From the NCBI GenBank assembly GCA_016712565.1, contig JADJQU010000001.1:682001-746000 (forward strand): a stretch of 64,000 bases of DNA, read 5' to 3'. A model generated the notes under the pieces. That model did not search any database and was not told the DNA's origin. It worked only from the letters and a program-made list of their open reading frames with translations. Below are positions 36,328 to 43,932 of this stretch, piece after piece; position 1 is the stretch's first letter; every line of letters starts with the position of its first letter. The translations under genes and the position numbers were made by a program. The stretch is from Planctomycetota bacterium (GTDB lineage: Bacteria > Planctomycetota > UBA1135 > GCA-002686595).

Positions 36328-37478
36328 CGCATCACCCTCGGCTCGAGCCTCGGGAATCCGTCGTCGAGCCCCGCCTGCTCCAGGGGCGCTCGGCTCGCGT
36401 ACTTGAGGTCTTCGAGCCGGTCCCCGCGCAGCACGCTGCACTTCAGGAACACGAAGAACCGGCTCTTCTGGCGCGTCTTGGACTCGCTCCGAAAGAGCTG
36501 CCCGAGCACCGGGATCGCGCCGAGCCAAGGCACGCGCGACTCAGACCGCGTGTCGCTCTCGACCTCGAGCCCTCCGATCACGACCGCAAAACCGTCGGGC
36601 ACCGTGGCCACGCTGGCGACCCGATTCTCTTGGCGCGGCGGAGGCAGTTCTGGCGCGGCCGACTCGCCGACAAACGTGCTCACGGACACCGAGTAGGTGA
36701 CGACGAGCTGGTCGCCGGCCGCGATCTGCGGCTTGATCGAGATGGTCGTTCCCGCGTCGAGCGACCCGCCGAAGGACGTGGTTGCGACCGTGTTGGACGC
36801 ATTGGTGGAGACGTACGGCGTTTGCAGCGTCGAGCCAAGAGTCGCCTGCTCGTTGTTGGTGACCAAGACCTTCGGCACCGTCATCACCCGGCCGTCGTTG
36901 ACCGCCTCCAGGGCGTGCAGCAGCGCAGAGTAGTCGCGGGGGGAGAGTACGACGCCGGTCGCGCCGCTCGCCGCGGCAGGCGGGATGGCGCTCGCCAGCG
37001 GGCACACCGTCCCGAGGCCGAAAAGGCTGGCCAGCTCGTACAGCGTGGACCCGTCCTGCCCGACCTTGCGGAGTTCGACCCCGAGCTGCCGTGTCTTCGT
37101 GTCGGTCAGGCTGACGACCAGTGCCTCGACCAGCACCTGCGGGGAGGCGACATCCAGCGAGTCGATCAAGACGCCGAGCTGGTCGAGCAGTCGCCCCTCG
37201 CCCAGGGCCACAAGCCGGTTCGCGGGCTCGTCGAGTGTGATGACCAGGTCAGCCGAGCCCTCGTTGGCGGGCCGGGGCCCCGGGGTGGCGATGGCCGCCG
37301 ACTTCTTGCCTCCCAGGGCGCTTCCAGGGCCCCCCAGGCCCTCAGGGGCGAGCCCGGCAAAGCGCCCCGCGCTGGACCAGTTCCTCCACCAGGCGCGCCA
37401 CAGACCCCACGCTGCGGCGCCGCAGCTCAAAGGCTTGAAGACGTGCCCAACGATCGGGATCGCGCCGAGCCAGGGCAC
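36324..37478 (-). pseudogene. secretin (GspD-like), N-terminally truncated and fused to a paralogue fragment
   Basis: The C-terminal 300 residues are a secretin: an N1-type domain (ADLVITLDEPANRLVAL), VLVEALVVSLTD, VVIGGLEVESDTRSES and the closing RVPWLGAIPVLGQLFRS. The frame lacks the signal peptide and outer N-domains. Its first residues (MPWLGAIPIVGHVF) repeat the C-terminal motif, and the homology continues upstream to 37505, where DNA matching 36491-36549 stops abruptly. This looks like the end of a second secretin gene joined to the middle of this one by deletion. In the joint, a different frame encodes the secretin-like FELRRRSVGSVARLVEELV. Function is doubtful unless the window is misassembled here. 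Confidence 0.6.
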
Positions 37479-37640
37479 GCGCGACTCGGACCGCGTGTCG
37501 CTCTCACGCAGGTTGGCCTCAGAAAAAGATCAGTAAAACTCGGTAGTCGAGGCACCATTCGGCCGTTTGACACTGTGCGCGACCGTGTCCGTCGCATGGT
37601 TGCAGCTTCCGTTCCGCAGGACATCAACTCCCCCCCGAGC

Positions 37641-37973
37641 ATGTACAACCGACTCTACGAACGACTCGTCATCATCGACACAACCTCCCCTGAGTACTCA
37701 CAGGCCGTGAACATGGATGGGTACAACACAGTCTTTCCAGAAATCGTCGTGTTCACTTACTCCGGCCTCACCAACGTCAAGGTCCAGGTTCAAGAGAGCA
37801 ATGACCTTGAGAATTGGCGCGACAAAGGCACCGTGAACACCATGACCGCCATAGGGTACACTGCCGGCAACGTGGTCACGGCATTCGCAGCTACCTACGC
37901 TCGTCTGAAGGTCTACACCACAGGCACGGGAACCGCGATCCTCTCGGCCGGCGTCAATCTCTCGGTCCAGTAG
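37641..37973 (+). CDS. small beta-rich protein, paralogue 1 of 3
   Basis: The 110-residue product (MYNRLYERLVIID...) is the first of three tandem paralogues. Shared features are an N-terminal RL segment, ESNDLENW, TAIGYTAG, a basic RLKVY and the ending SAGVNLSVQ. The alternating hydrophobic pattern suggests a beta-sandwich, and the SND...W motif recalls discoidin-like or carbohydrate-binding folds. There is no signal peptide or membrane segment. An upstream ATG at 37596 would add 15 residues; 37641 is preferred by alignment with the two copies downstream. The family is not one I can name. Confidence 0.6.
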   Translation: MYNRLYERLVIIDTTSPEYSQAVNMDGYNTVFPEIVVFTYSGLTNVKVQVQESNDLENWRDKGTVNTMTAIGYTAGNVVTAFAATYARLKVYTTGTGTAILSAGVNLSVQ

Positions 37974-38038
37974 GGTCCAATACCTCGCTGTGCAATCGTG
38001 CTGCGGGCTCCTCAGCCGCTGCGCAGTGCGGAAACCTC

Positions 38039-38383
38039 ATGTATCAAGCACTGTTCAACCGCCTCTCTTTGAGCGCTACGGCTGACGCCGTAGTGACACG
38101 GCACGTAGCGCTGAACGGATTTCACAGTGCGGAGGTCAACCTGCTTGTGGTGTCCATCCTGGGTGACGTGTCGCCTTCGGTCGCTTGCGCATATGAGTTG
38201 AGCAATGACGGCCAAACATGGGATAGACCCCTTCAGTTTCCTTTTTCTGTAACTGGAATCGGATATGGGATGGCGCTCATGTTCCAGGGGCGCGCGGCAA
38301 AGTTGATGCGGATCACTCTCTACTTAGATACGACGGCAACAGATGCTGTGGTCTCCGCTGGCGTTAATCTCTCCAATGCGTAA
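38039..38383 (+). CDS. small beta-rich protein, paralogue 2 of 3
   Basis: The 114-residue product (MYQALFNRLSLSA...) keeps the shared skeleton: LSNDGQTWD, VTGIGYGMA, KLMRITLY and the ending SAGVNLSNA. Identity to its neighbours is low outside these motifs, so the duplication is old even though the genes are adjacent. Spacing to the first copy is 65 nt. No signal peptide is present. Confidence 0.6.
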   Translation: MYQALFNRLSLSATADAVVTRHVALNGFHSAEVNLLVVSILGDVSPSVACAYELSNDGQTWDRPLQFPFSVTGIGYGMALMFQGRAAKLMRITLYLDTTATDAVVSAGVNLSNA

Positions 38384-38501
38384 CCGCCGGATCATTATCC
38401 TCCATAAGTGCAGCAGCTCGTACCTGTGGGTGTCGGGCAGCGGCTGGGTAAGGTGCCCCGCTACTACTGGCTGGTCACGAGGGTCGGCAGCATAAGCTCC
38501 C

Positions 38502-38846
38502 ATGCATCTCCAGATCTACGACAGACTCTGCCTGGGCGACGTGACTACACTGGAGTTTTCACCATCTATCGATCTTTCCGGATTCAACTCGCTGGAGCTC
38601 GATGTCGTTACGTTCGATACTTCCGTATCTGGGGTTCGCGTCGTGACAGTAAGTATGGAAAGCAGCAACGACGGTCAGCACTGGGAGTATCTGACAGGCA
38701 GCGGCTTTTTTATCACGGCCGTTGGATATCAAGCTGGTACAACGGCCACCCCTGTGTTCGCGTCGAAGGCAAGGATAAAACTGGAGTTGTATAACCCGTC
38801 ATACACGGCGCTAGTGTCCGTCGGCGTGAATATAACAAATCAATGA
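38502..38846 (+). CDS. small beta-rich protein, paralogue 3 of 3
   Basis: The 114-residue product (MHLQIYDRLCLGD...) carries SSNDGQHWEYL, ITAVGYQAG, ARIKLELY and the ending SVGVNITNQ, matching the two upstream copies in order and spacing. It precedes the toxin-like gene by 34 nt. Function is unknown; the position suggests the three proteins and the toxin-like protein belong to one gene set. Confidence 0.6.
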   Translation: MHLQIYDRLCLGDVTTLEFSPSIDLSGFNSLELDVVTFDTSVSGVRVVTVSMESSNDGQHWEYLTGSGFFITAVGYQAGTTATPVFASKARIKLELYNPSYTALVSVGVNITNQ

Positions 38847-38880
38847 GACCCCGTGCACTGAATCGAAGAGAAGCTCGAGT

Positions 38881-39903
38881 ATGAACGTACAAGAACATCG
38901 CGAGGGATGCGGTATTCAGGGATGCTCAGGCACGAGCAAGTCGATCTTTGCCAAAGGACCATGCTCGTGTAGCTCGTTGATTGTCAAGCCCTTTGGTTCA
39001 GGGCGGGCAAGTGCAAAACCGAGAATGGGAGTAATTGTCCTCCCGAGGGGCAGGGGTACCGCCCACACCGAGCCCTCAACCGGTCATGGCAGTGGGGATC
39101 CTACGGCCGGGTTTTCCACGTCGGGCGGCGTGCATCTTTCAACGGGCCTAACTACGGTAGATCGTACCGGTTTCAGCACGAGCGGCACGATTCCAACTAC
39201 GCCGTCAACAGGAATATTGACTAGTGGACGGATCATGCCTACACAGTGCGGTCCGGATGTTACCGACAAATGTGTTGAGGCCCTCGACAAGTTCATGAAA
39301 GAAATCGATAAACTCAATCGAGAAGAGTTCAAAGGGTTGGCTTCTGCTGCACAACACGGAAGGGAAGGAATGGGACTGCAGTCGCACTATTCGAGCATGA
39401 AAAGGAGTGCGGCTAAGAAGTTTAGTGGCCCAGGCGGCCCGATGGATTTTAAGCGAAACGGTCAGAATCAGAACACTGCCAACTGCCCGTCGGCGGATTG
39501 CGTTGAGACAGTCTTCCTATGTGGATATTGCCTGAGTGATCAGATACCTGGCAATATCGCTTTTGGTTTCGCAACCGAGTACGCGGGACTCGATGTCGGG
39601 AATGCATACTTGGCACGAACCTACTCCAATGCCACGGCGATGACCGACTGGGCAAAGTACAAGGCGAGGCAGTTGAATGGAGAGGCGGGCGACGAGCCTG
39701 AACCTGGCTTTGTTGACACAGCTGAGGACACGTCATCGATTGTTGGTGGAAGTGACTTGGCCAAAGCCATGAAGCTCAAGGAGAACCAAGGAAAGGAGAA
39801 ATTGAAGAAGCTCCTGTGCAGAGTCGTCAAGGAGAATGTGGCCTCAAAGGGCGGCAAGCCACCCAAATTCAAGCAGAGGCCATGTCCCGCGTGTGAGGGA
39901 TAA
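38881..39903 (+). CDS. polymorphic-toxin-44-like protein
   Basis: The 340-residue protein has a cysteine-rich N-terminus and a Thr/Ser/Gly-rich middle with imperfect repeats (GFSTSGG, GFSTSGT, GILTSGR). The C-terminal region GGPMDFKRNG, then PGNIAFGFATEYAGLDVGNAYLARTYS, resembles the catalytic region of polymorphic toxin type 44 (GGPWDYK... GNFNYG... pattern). It ends with a CPACEG motif. No signal peptide, PAAR, Rhs or VgrG part is present, so the delivery route is unclear. The gene stops 2 nt before a small gene with an export signal that could encode its immunity protein. The toxin call is by motif recall and needs a profile search. Confidence 0.45.
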   Translation: MNVQEHREGCGIQGCSGTSKSIFAKGPCSCSSLIVKPFGSGRASAKPRMGVIVLPRGRGTAHTEPSTGHGSGDPTAGFSTSGGVHLSTGLTTVDRTGFSTSGTIPTTPSTGILTSGRIMPTQCGPDVTDKCVEALDKFMKEIDKLNREEFKGLASAAQHGREGMGLQSHYSSMKRSAAKKFSGPGGPMDFKRNGQNQNTANCPSADCVETVFLCGYCLSDQIPGNIAFGFATEYAGLDVGNAYLARTYSNATAMTDWAKYKARQLNGEAGDEPEPGFVDTAEDTSSIVGGSDLAKAMKLKENQGKEKLKKLLCRVVKENVASKGGKPPKFKQRPCPACEG

Positions 39904-39905
39904 TT

Positions 39906-40319
39906 GTGTCACAGATGAATCGGCTGCGACCTTGGAGTGTTATCGGGATAGCTGTTCTTTTGTCACTGGCCCCCCTTGTCTTCGGGACACGCTCATGCCT
40001 GTCTGATTACCAGCCATTCGAAAAGCGCTACGGGCCGTTCCGTCCATCTCCTGATGGAAGGTTCCTAGCTGCATGGGTGTTGGTGACAAATGGTAGGCGC
40101 AAGGATAGTACGCTGGGCGTTTGCCGACAAGCTGCCACCGAGGATGCGCGTAATTGGATACTTCCGTTCAGCTGGGAACAGTTGTGGATTGTTGAAATGC
40201 ATTGGTCTTCCCCGGACGTCTTGACTGTAACATGCTGGGATTACACCGGTGGTAAGCTTAAGAGTAAGACTCGACTTGAGGATCCACCGATCACAATTGA
40301 CCTGGATTTCCAGAACTAG
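39906..40319 (+). CDS. small exported protein, candidate immunity protein
   Basis: The 137-residue product begins MSQMNRLRPWSVIGIAVLLSLAPLVFG, a clear signal or membrane anchor. A compact mature domain of about 100 residues follows (SPDGRFLAAWVLV, WEQLWIVEMHWSSPDVLTVTCWD). GTG 39906 is chosen because GAGG lies 8 nt upstream; ATG 39915 is the alternative. It follows the toxin-like gene by 2 nt, the arrangement expected of a toxin-immunity pair. No family was recognised, so the immunity role is inference from context. Confidence 0.5.
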   Translation: MSQMNRLRPWSVIGIAVLLSLAPLVFGTRSCLSDYQPFEKRYGPFRPSPDGRFLAAWVLVTNGRRKDSTLGVCRQAATEDARNWILPFSWEQLWIVEMHWSSPDVLTVTCWDYTGGKLKSKTRLEDPPITIDLDFQN

Positions 40320-40715
40320 CAGCTTTGTGGGTACCGAGAACTCTGCGCGCCCCGTTCGACCGTGAATTCGTGCTGAGGATCTGTGCCGATCCTGCCCGCG
40401 CGCAGGCTGAATCGCCGGGCGAAGGTCGAGTGCACTCTCGATCCGGCGGTGGCAGGCAACGCGAAACGCCCTCGATCGAGCCTGTGGGGTGCAACGAAAT
40501 GCCTTCCGATTTGAGGTAGCCATCCAGCGGACGAGCAGGCCATCTCCCGGTGGCCGCTGGCGAGCCCCTGAGCCTCGAACCCGGGGAGCGCACGGCGACC
40601 TTGCGCGTGCTCGCGGAGAGCGGAGGGCACGCTTTCAGGGCAAGTCAGCTTCTCGGCATGACGAGGGTAAGCGGGACGCCACACCCGCCTGGAGTCGCGA
40701 GGCGCCGGCGCGACG
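40320..40715. other. spacer between island genes and the IS66 remnant, no gene seen
   Basis: Composition returns from AT-rich to GC-rich across this stretch. Short open frames exist on both strands but show no recognisable domain or ribosome-binding site. It may hold decayed mobile-element sequence. Confidence 0.4.
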
Positions 40716-41162
40716 ATGTCGGGCATGGATCGTCGAGAGCAGATGCGCGCCTTTCTGGCGCGGCGTGAGCAGCGCGGCCGGGCCTTCCAGGAGCTGTCCA
40801 CCGAGGTCGGAGTGCCCAGCGGGACGCTGGCGTGCTGGGCCTGGATGCTGAGCCAGGAGGAGCGGGAGCCTGCCCGTCATCGCTCGCCGGCAGCGGGCCC
40901 GTCCATCGAGTTCCTTGCCGCGTCGGGTCCGGCCGAATTCCTGGCGCACAGCCCGTGCCTCGAGGTGGTCCTCGCGCGCGTGAACCGAAGGTGCGTAACC
41001 ATTGACGTCCCGCAACTGCGTAAGAGATGGCGTCCCTTGACAGATCCCCGCACCCTGCGCGTTTCGGGGAGCCCGCAGGGTCGATTCCGGCGCGGCGGCG
41101 GCCTGGTCCCGTGCGTTTCCGCCGGGGGTGGCCATCGGTTACAACTCTCGGCCCAACCATGA
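40716..41162 (+). pseudogene. IS66-family OrfA (TnpA-type) remnant
   Basis: The segment MDRREQMRAFLARREQRG...FQELSTEVGVPSGTLACWAWML is the helix-turn-helix start of IS66 accessory proteins. IEFLAASG and LEVVLARVNRRCVTIDVP correspond to the strand-rich C-terminal part. Similarity ends at about 41005, after which the frame runs without meaning into the start of lpdA. The partner genes of IS66 elements (TnpB and the large transposase) are absent. It is therefore a truncated relic, consistent with past insertion at the island's right side. Confidence 0.55.
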
Positions 41163-42589
41163 GCCAATCCCGCAAAGTGATCGTGATCGGAGCCGGTCCC
41201 GCCGGCTACGTGTGCGCCATCCGCCTGGCCCAACTGGGCCAGCAAGTGACCGTCGTCGAGAAGGAATTCCTCGGCGGCACGTGCCTCAACGTGGGCTGCA
41301 TTCCCTCCAAGGCGATGATCGCGGCGGGCACCCTGGTGGACCGCATCGCCCACGCCTCGGCCATGGGCATCGAGACCACCGGCGTGCGGGTCGAGATCGA
41401 GAAGCTGGTGCAGTGGAAGGCGGGCATCGTGGCGCGGCTCACGGGAGGCGTCGGCGGCCTGCTCAAGAACCACAAGGTGGAAGTCGTCATGGGCGCGGCG
41501 TCGCTCGTGGACCGGAACACGGTCAGCGTGACCACGAAGCAGGGCACCCAGGTGCTCAAGGCCGACGACATCGTGCTCGCCACCGGCTCGATCCCGATCG
41601 AGATCCCCGGCTTCAAGTTCGACGAGGACCAGGTCTGGTCGTCCACCGGAGCCCTGGCGCCCAAGCGCCTGCCCAAGCACCTGGTGGTGATCGGCGGCGG
41701 CTACATCGGTCTCGAGCTGGGCATGATGTACCGGAAGCTCGGCTCGGAAGTGACCGTGCTGGAGGCCACCGCGGGCGCGCTCCCGGGCCAGGACCGCGAC
41801 TGCGTCAAGGTGATCGAGCGCTCGCTGAAGAAACAGGGCATCAAGTTGATGACCGAGGTCTTCGCCCAGGGATTCGAGCGCAAGGGCGGCGAAAGCCACG
41901 TGCGCGTCAAGAACAAGACGGGCGAAGCCACGATCGTTTGCGACCAGATCGTCTCCACCGTCGGCCGTCGTCCCTACAGCGCGGGCCTCGCTCTGGACAA
42001 GGCGGGCCTCGCCGTGGACGCCAAGGGGTTCCTCGCCGTGGACCGGCAGATGCGCACGCAGGTGGCCAACATCTACGCCATCGGGGATCTCGCCGGGCAG
42101 CCGATGCTGGCCCACAAGGGCTCCCGCGAGGGACTGGTGGCTGCCGCGGTGATCGCCGGCAAGCCCGAGAAGTACGACGTGCGCTGCGTGCCCGCGGTGA
42201 TCTTCACGGCTCCCGAGATGGCCTCCGTGGGCAAGCTGGAATCCGAGTTGGACCTGGAGAAGCGCGCCTACAAGACGGGCTCGTTCCCCTTCGCCGCCAG
42301 CGGCCGGGCCATGAGTCTGATGGAGACCGACGGATTCGTGAAGGTCGTCGCCGACGCCCGAACGGACGAAGTGCTCGGCGTCCACATGGTGGGCCCCGAG
42401 GTGACCGAACTGATCGCCGAGGCGGCCCTGGCCATCGAGCTGGGCGCCACCGCCGAGGACCTGGCACGGACGATCCACGCGCACCCGACCCTGCCCGAGG
42501 CGATGATGGAGGCCGCCGAGGCGGTCCACGGCATGGCGGTGCACATTTTCCAGAAGCCCACGGCCGGCGCGGGGCCCGCGGGGCACTAG
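41159..42589 (+). CDS. lpdA: dihydrolipoyl dehydrogenase (E3)
   Basis: The 476-residue flavoprotein re-oxidises dihydrolipoyl groups on E2 with NAD+. The FAD-binding start VIVIGAGPAGYVCAIRLAQLG, the redox disulfide GGTCLNVGCIPSKA, the NAD-binding VVIGGGYIGLELG, the second FAD motif IYAIGDLAGQPMLAHKG and the active-site HAHPTLPEAMMEA are all intact. Its partners E1 and E2 are encoded at 14.3-18.1 kb, and lipB follows after 14 nt. The start codon overlaps the meaningless end of the IS66 remnant, so an IS66 insertion may have replaced its original promoter. TACAAC 13 nt upstream could now serve as a -10. Confidence 0.95.
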   Translation: MSQSRKVIVIGAGPAGYVCAIRLAQLGQQVTVVEKEFLGGTCLNVGCIPSKAMIAAGTLVDRIAHASAMGIETTGVRVEIEKLVQWKAGIVARLTGGVGGLLKNHKVEVVMGAASLVDRNTVSVTTKQGTQVLKADDIVLATGSIPIEIPGFKFDEDQVWSSTGALAPKRLPKHLVVIGGGYIGLELGMMYRKLGSEVTVLEATAGALPGQDRDCVKVIERSLKKQGIKLMTEVFAQGFERKGGESHVRVKNKTGEATIVCDQIVSTVGRRPYSAGLALDKAGLAVDAKGFLAVDRQMRTQVANIYAIGDLAGQPMLAHKGSREGLVAAAVIAGKPEKYDVRCVPAVIFTAPEMASVGKLESELDLEKRAYKTGSFPFAASGRAMSLMETDGFVKVVADARTDEVLGVHMVGPEVTELIAEAALAIELGATAEDLARTIHAHPTLPEAMMEAAEAVHGMAVHIFQKPTAGAGPAGH

Positions 42590-42603
42590 GGGCCGGGCCT
42601 TCC

Positions 42604-43275
42604 GTGCAGCCCGTGGACGACGGCGCGCGGTCTGGAGCCGCCGGCGATCCCTCCCGCGCCAGGCCGCCCCTGGAGGTGCGCCGCCTGGGCCGGCTCTCCT
42701 ACGCTGCGGCCCACGCGCTCCAGGAGGAGCTGCTCGCGGCCAGGATCGAAGGACGCATTCCCGACCAGTTGTTGCTCCTGGAGCACGAACCCGTGATCAC
42801 CCTGGGCCGGGGCGGCGAGCCGGGGCCGGCCGAGGTCGGCGGCGTGCCGGTGCTCTCCGTGGAGCGCGGAGGGGACGCCACCTACCACGGGCCGGGTCAG
42901 TTGGTGGTCTACCCGATCCTGATGCTCGAGGAGGAGCGCCGCGATTTGCACCGCTACCTGCGCGACCTCGAGGAGGTCGTGATCGGCGTGCTGGCGGGCC
43001 TGGGCGTGGCCGGCTCCCGCAAGCCGGGCCTCACCGGCGTGTGGGTGGGGGAGCGCAAGATCTGTTCCCTGGGCGTGGCCGTGCGGCGCTGGGTCGCGTG
43101 GCACGGCTTCGCGCTCAACGTGCACACGGATCTGGCTGCTTTCCACGCCTTTCGGCCCTGCGGTCTCGACCCGCGGGTCATGACCCGCGTGAGTGACCAC
43201 GCGCCGGTTCCCGCCGAGGATCCCCTGCTGGAAGCGGCCGCGGAACGGCACTTCCGGCGCGTCTTCGGGCGCTGA
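42604..43275 (+). CDS. lipB: octanoyl-[acyl-carrier-protein]:protein N-octanoyltransferase
   Basis: LipB moves octanoyl groups from acyl carrier protein to lipoyl domains, the step before LipA. The 223-residue protein shows RGGDATYHGPGQLVVYPI, the lysine in GERKICSLG, AWHGFALNV and the catalytic cysteine in FRPCGL. It is directly downstream of lpdA, so the two are probably one operon serving the E2 at 16.4 kb. GTG 42604 is the first sensible start; GTG 42613 is possible. About 20 N-terminal residues precede the conserved core. Confidence 0.92.
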   Translation: MQPVDDGARSGAAGDPSRARPPLEVRRLGRLSYAAAHALQEELLAARIEGRIPDQLLLLEHEPVITLGRGGEPGPAEVGGVPVLSVERGGDATYHGPGQLVVYPILMLEEERRDLHRYLRDLEEVVIGVLAGLGVAGSRKPGLTGVWVGERKICSLGVAVRRWVAWHGFALNVHTDLAAFHAFRPCGLDPRVMTRVSDHAPVPAEDPLLEAAAERHFRRVFGR

Positions 43276-43523
43276 CCCGCGGGGGAAGGAGGGGGCGTGT
43301 GGGCCCCGCTCCAGGGCCCGGGCGCGGTCCCCGGGCTCCGGCAGGCCCCGGGCGATCCGAGCCGGGCCCCGGGAAGAAACTTCCGGCCCGGGCAGGAATC
43401 TCGCCCTGCGCTTTTGTCCCCCCCAAGCAGGCTCCGATGAGGGGTGACGGCCGCCCGAGGCGCTCGCCGATCGTCCCCTCCGCAGTACCCCGGCGGCGAC
43501 GGCAGGCGCGCCGCGGCTTCTCC

Positions 43524-43883
43524 ATGGACCACTCCGAAGACGTGCTCGACATGAACGTCATCGCCGCCCTGCGTGAGCTCGGCGGAGATGGCGACGAGAC
43601 CCTGTTCCACGAACTGCTCGACCTGTACGTCGACGATTCGACGAAACAGCTCCAGCGCCTGGCGGAGTCCCTCGAGCAGGGCGACCTCCGGGTGGCCGAG
43701 CGCATTGCCCACACCCTGAAGTCCAGCTCGGCCCATCTCGGCGCCTCCGCCGTGTCCAAGCTGTGCCTGGAGATGGAACAGCACGGCCGGGAGCAGCGCG
43801 CCATGGAGATGCGCGCCCTGCTCGATGTCGCTCGCGAAGCCCACCGCCGAGCCGTGGCCGCCCTGGTGGCCTTGCGCCAGTAA
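43524..43883 (+). CDS. histidine phosphotransfer (HPt) domain protein
   Basis: The 119-residue single-domain protein has the HPt helix with the phosphorylatable histidine in AERIAHTLKSSSAHLGA and the following LCLEMEQHGRE. HPt proteins carry phosphate between hybrid kinases and response regulators. The HDOD-REC-GGDEF gene starts 49 nt downstream on the same strand and its receiver domain is a candidate partner. The hybrid kinase at 29.5 kb lacks its own HPt domain and is another candidate. The 248 nt upstream are very GC-rich with short palindromes and no gene. Confidence 0.82.
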   Translation: MDHSEDVLDMNVIAALRELGGDGDETLFHELLDLYVDDSTKQLQRLAESLEQGDLRVAERIAHTLKSSSAHLGASAVSKLCLEMEQHGREQRAMEMRALLDVAREAHRRAVAALVALRQ

Positions 43884-43932
43884 ACCCAAGACGTTGCCCG
43901 AGGCGCACGCAGATTCGCGACGGCCAGGCAGC

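Larger units (their letters stand above)
37506..41005. mobile_element. low-GC genomic island
   Basis: Base composition falls sharply right of 37505. Sampled lines 38221-38280 and 39781-39840 are each 28/60 G+C, against 45/60 at 41641-41700. Codon use in the five genes inside is also AT-richer at third positions. The left edge cuts a secretin-homologous fragment. The right part (about 40716-41005) is an IS66 OrfA-like remnant of high GC next to lpdA. No integrase or complete transposase is present, and I could not identify attachment repeats, so the exact borders are approximate. Confidence 0.65.

Noticed and set aside
37567..37595. TTGACA as a -35 element for the island genes
   Set aside because: No -10-like hexamer lies 16-18 nt downstream; the sequence there is GC-rich.
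40320..40715. Short frames on both strands between the island and the IS66 relic
   Set aside because: None has a domain, ribosome-binding site or conserved look; they disagree with each other and are probably non-coding or decayed DNA.
43276..43523. GC-rich palindromes upstream of the HPt gene as a terminator or regulatory RNA
   Set aside because: Several overlapping GGGCCC-type palindromes exist but none gives a unique stem with a T tract, so no call is made.
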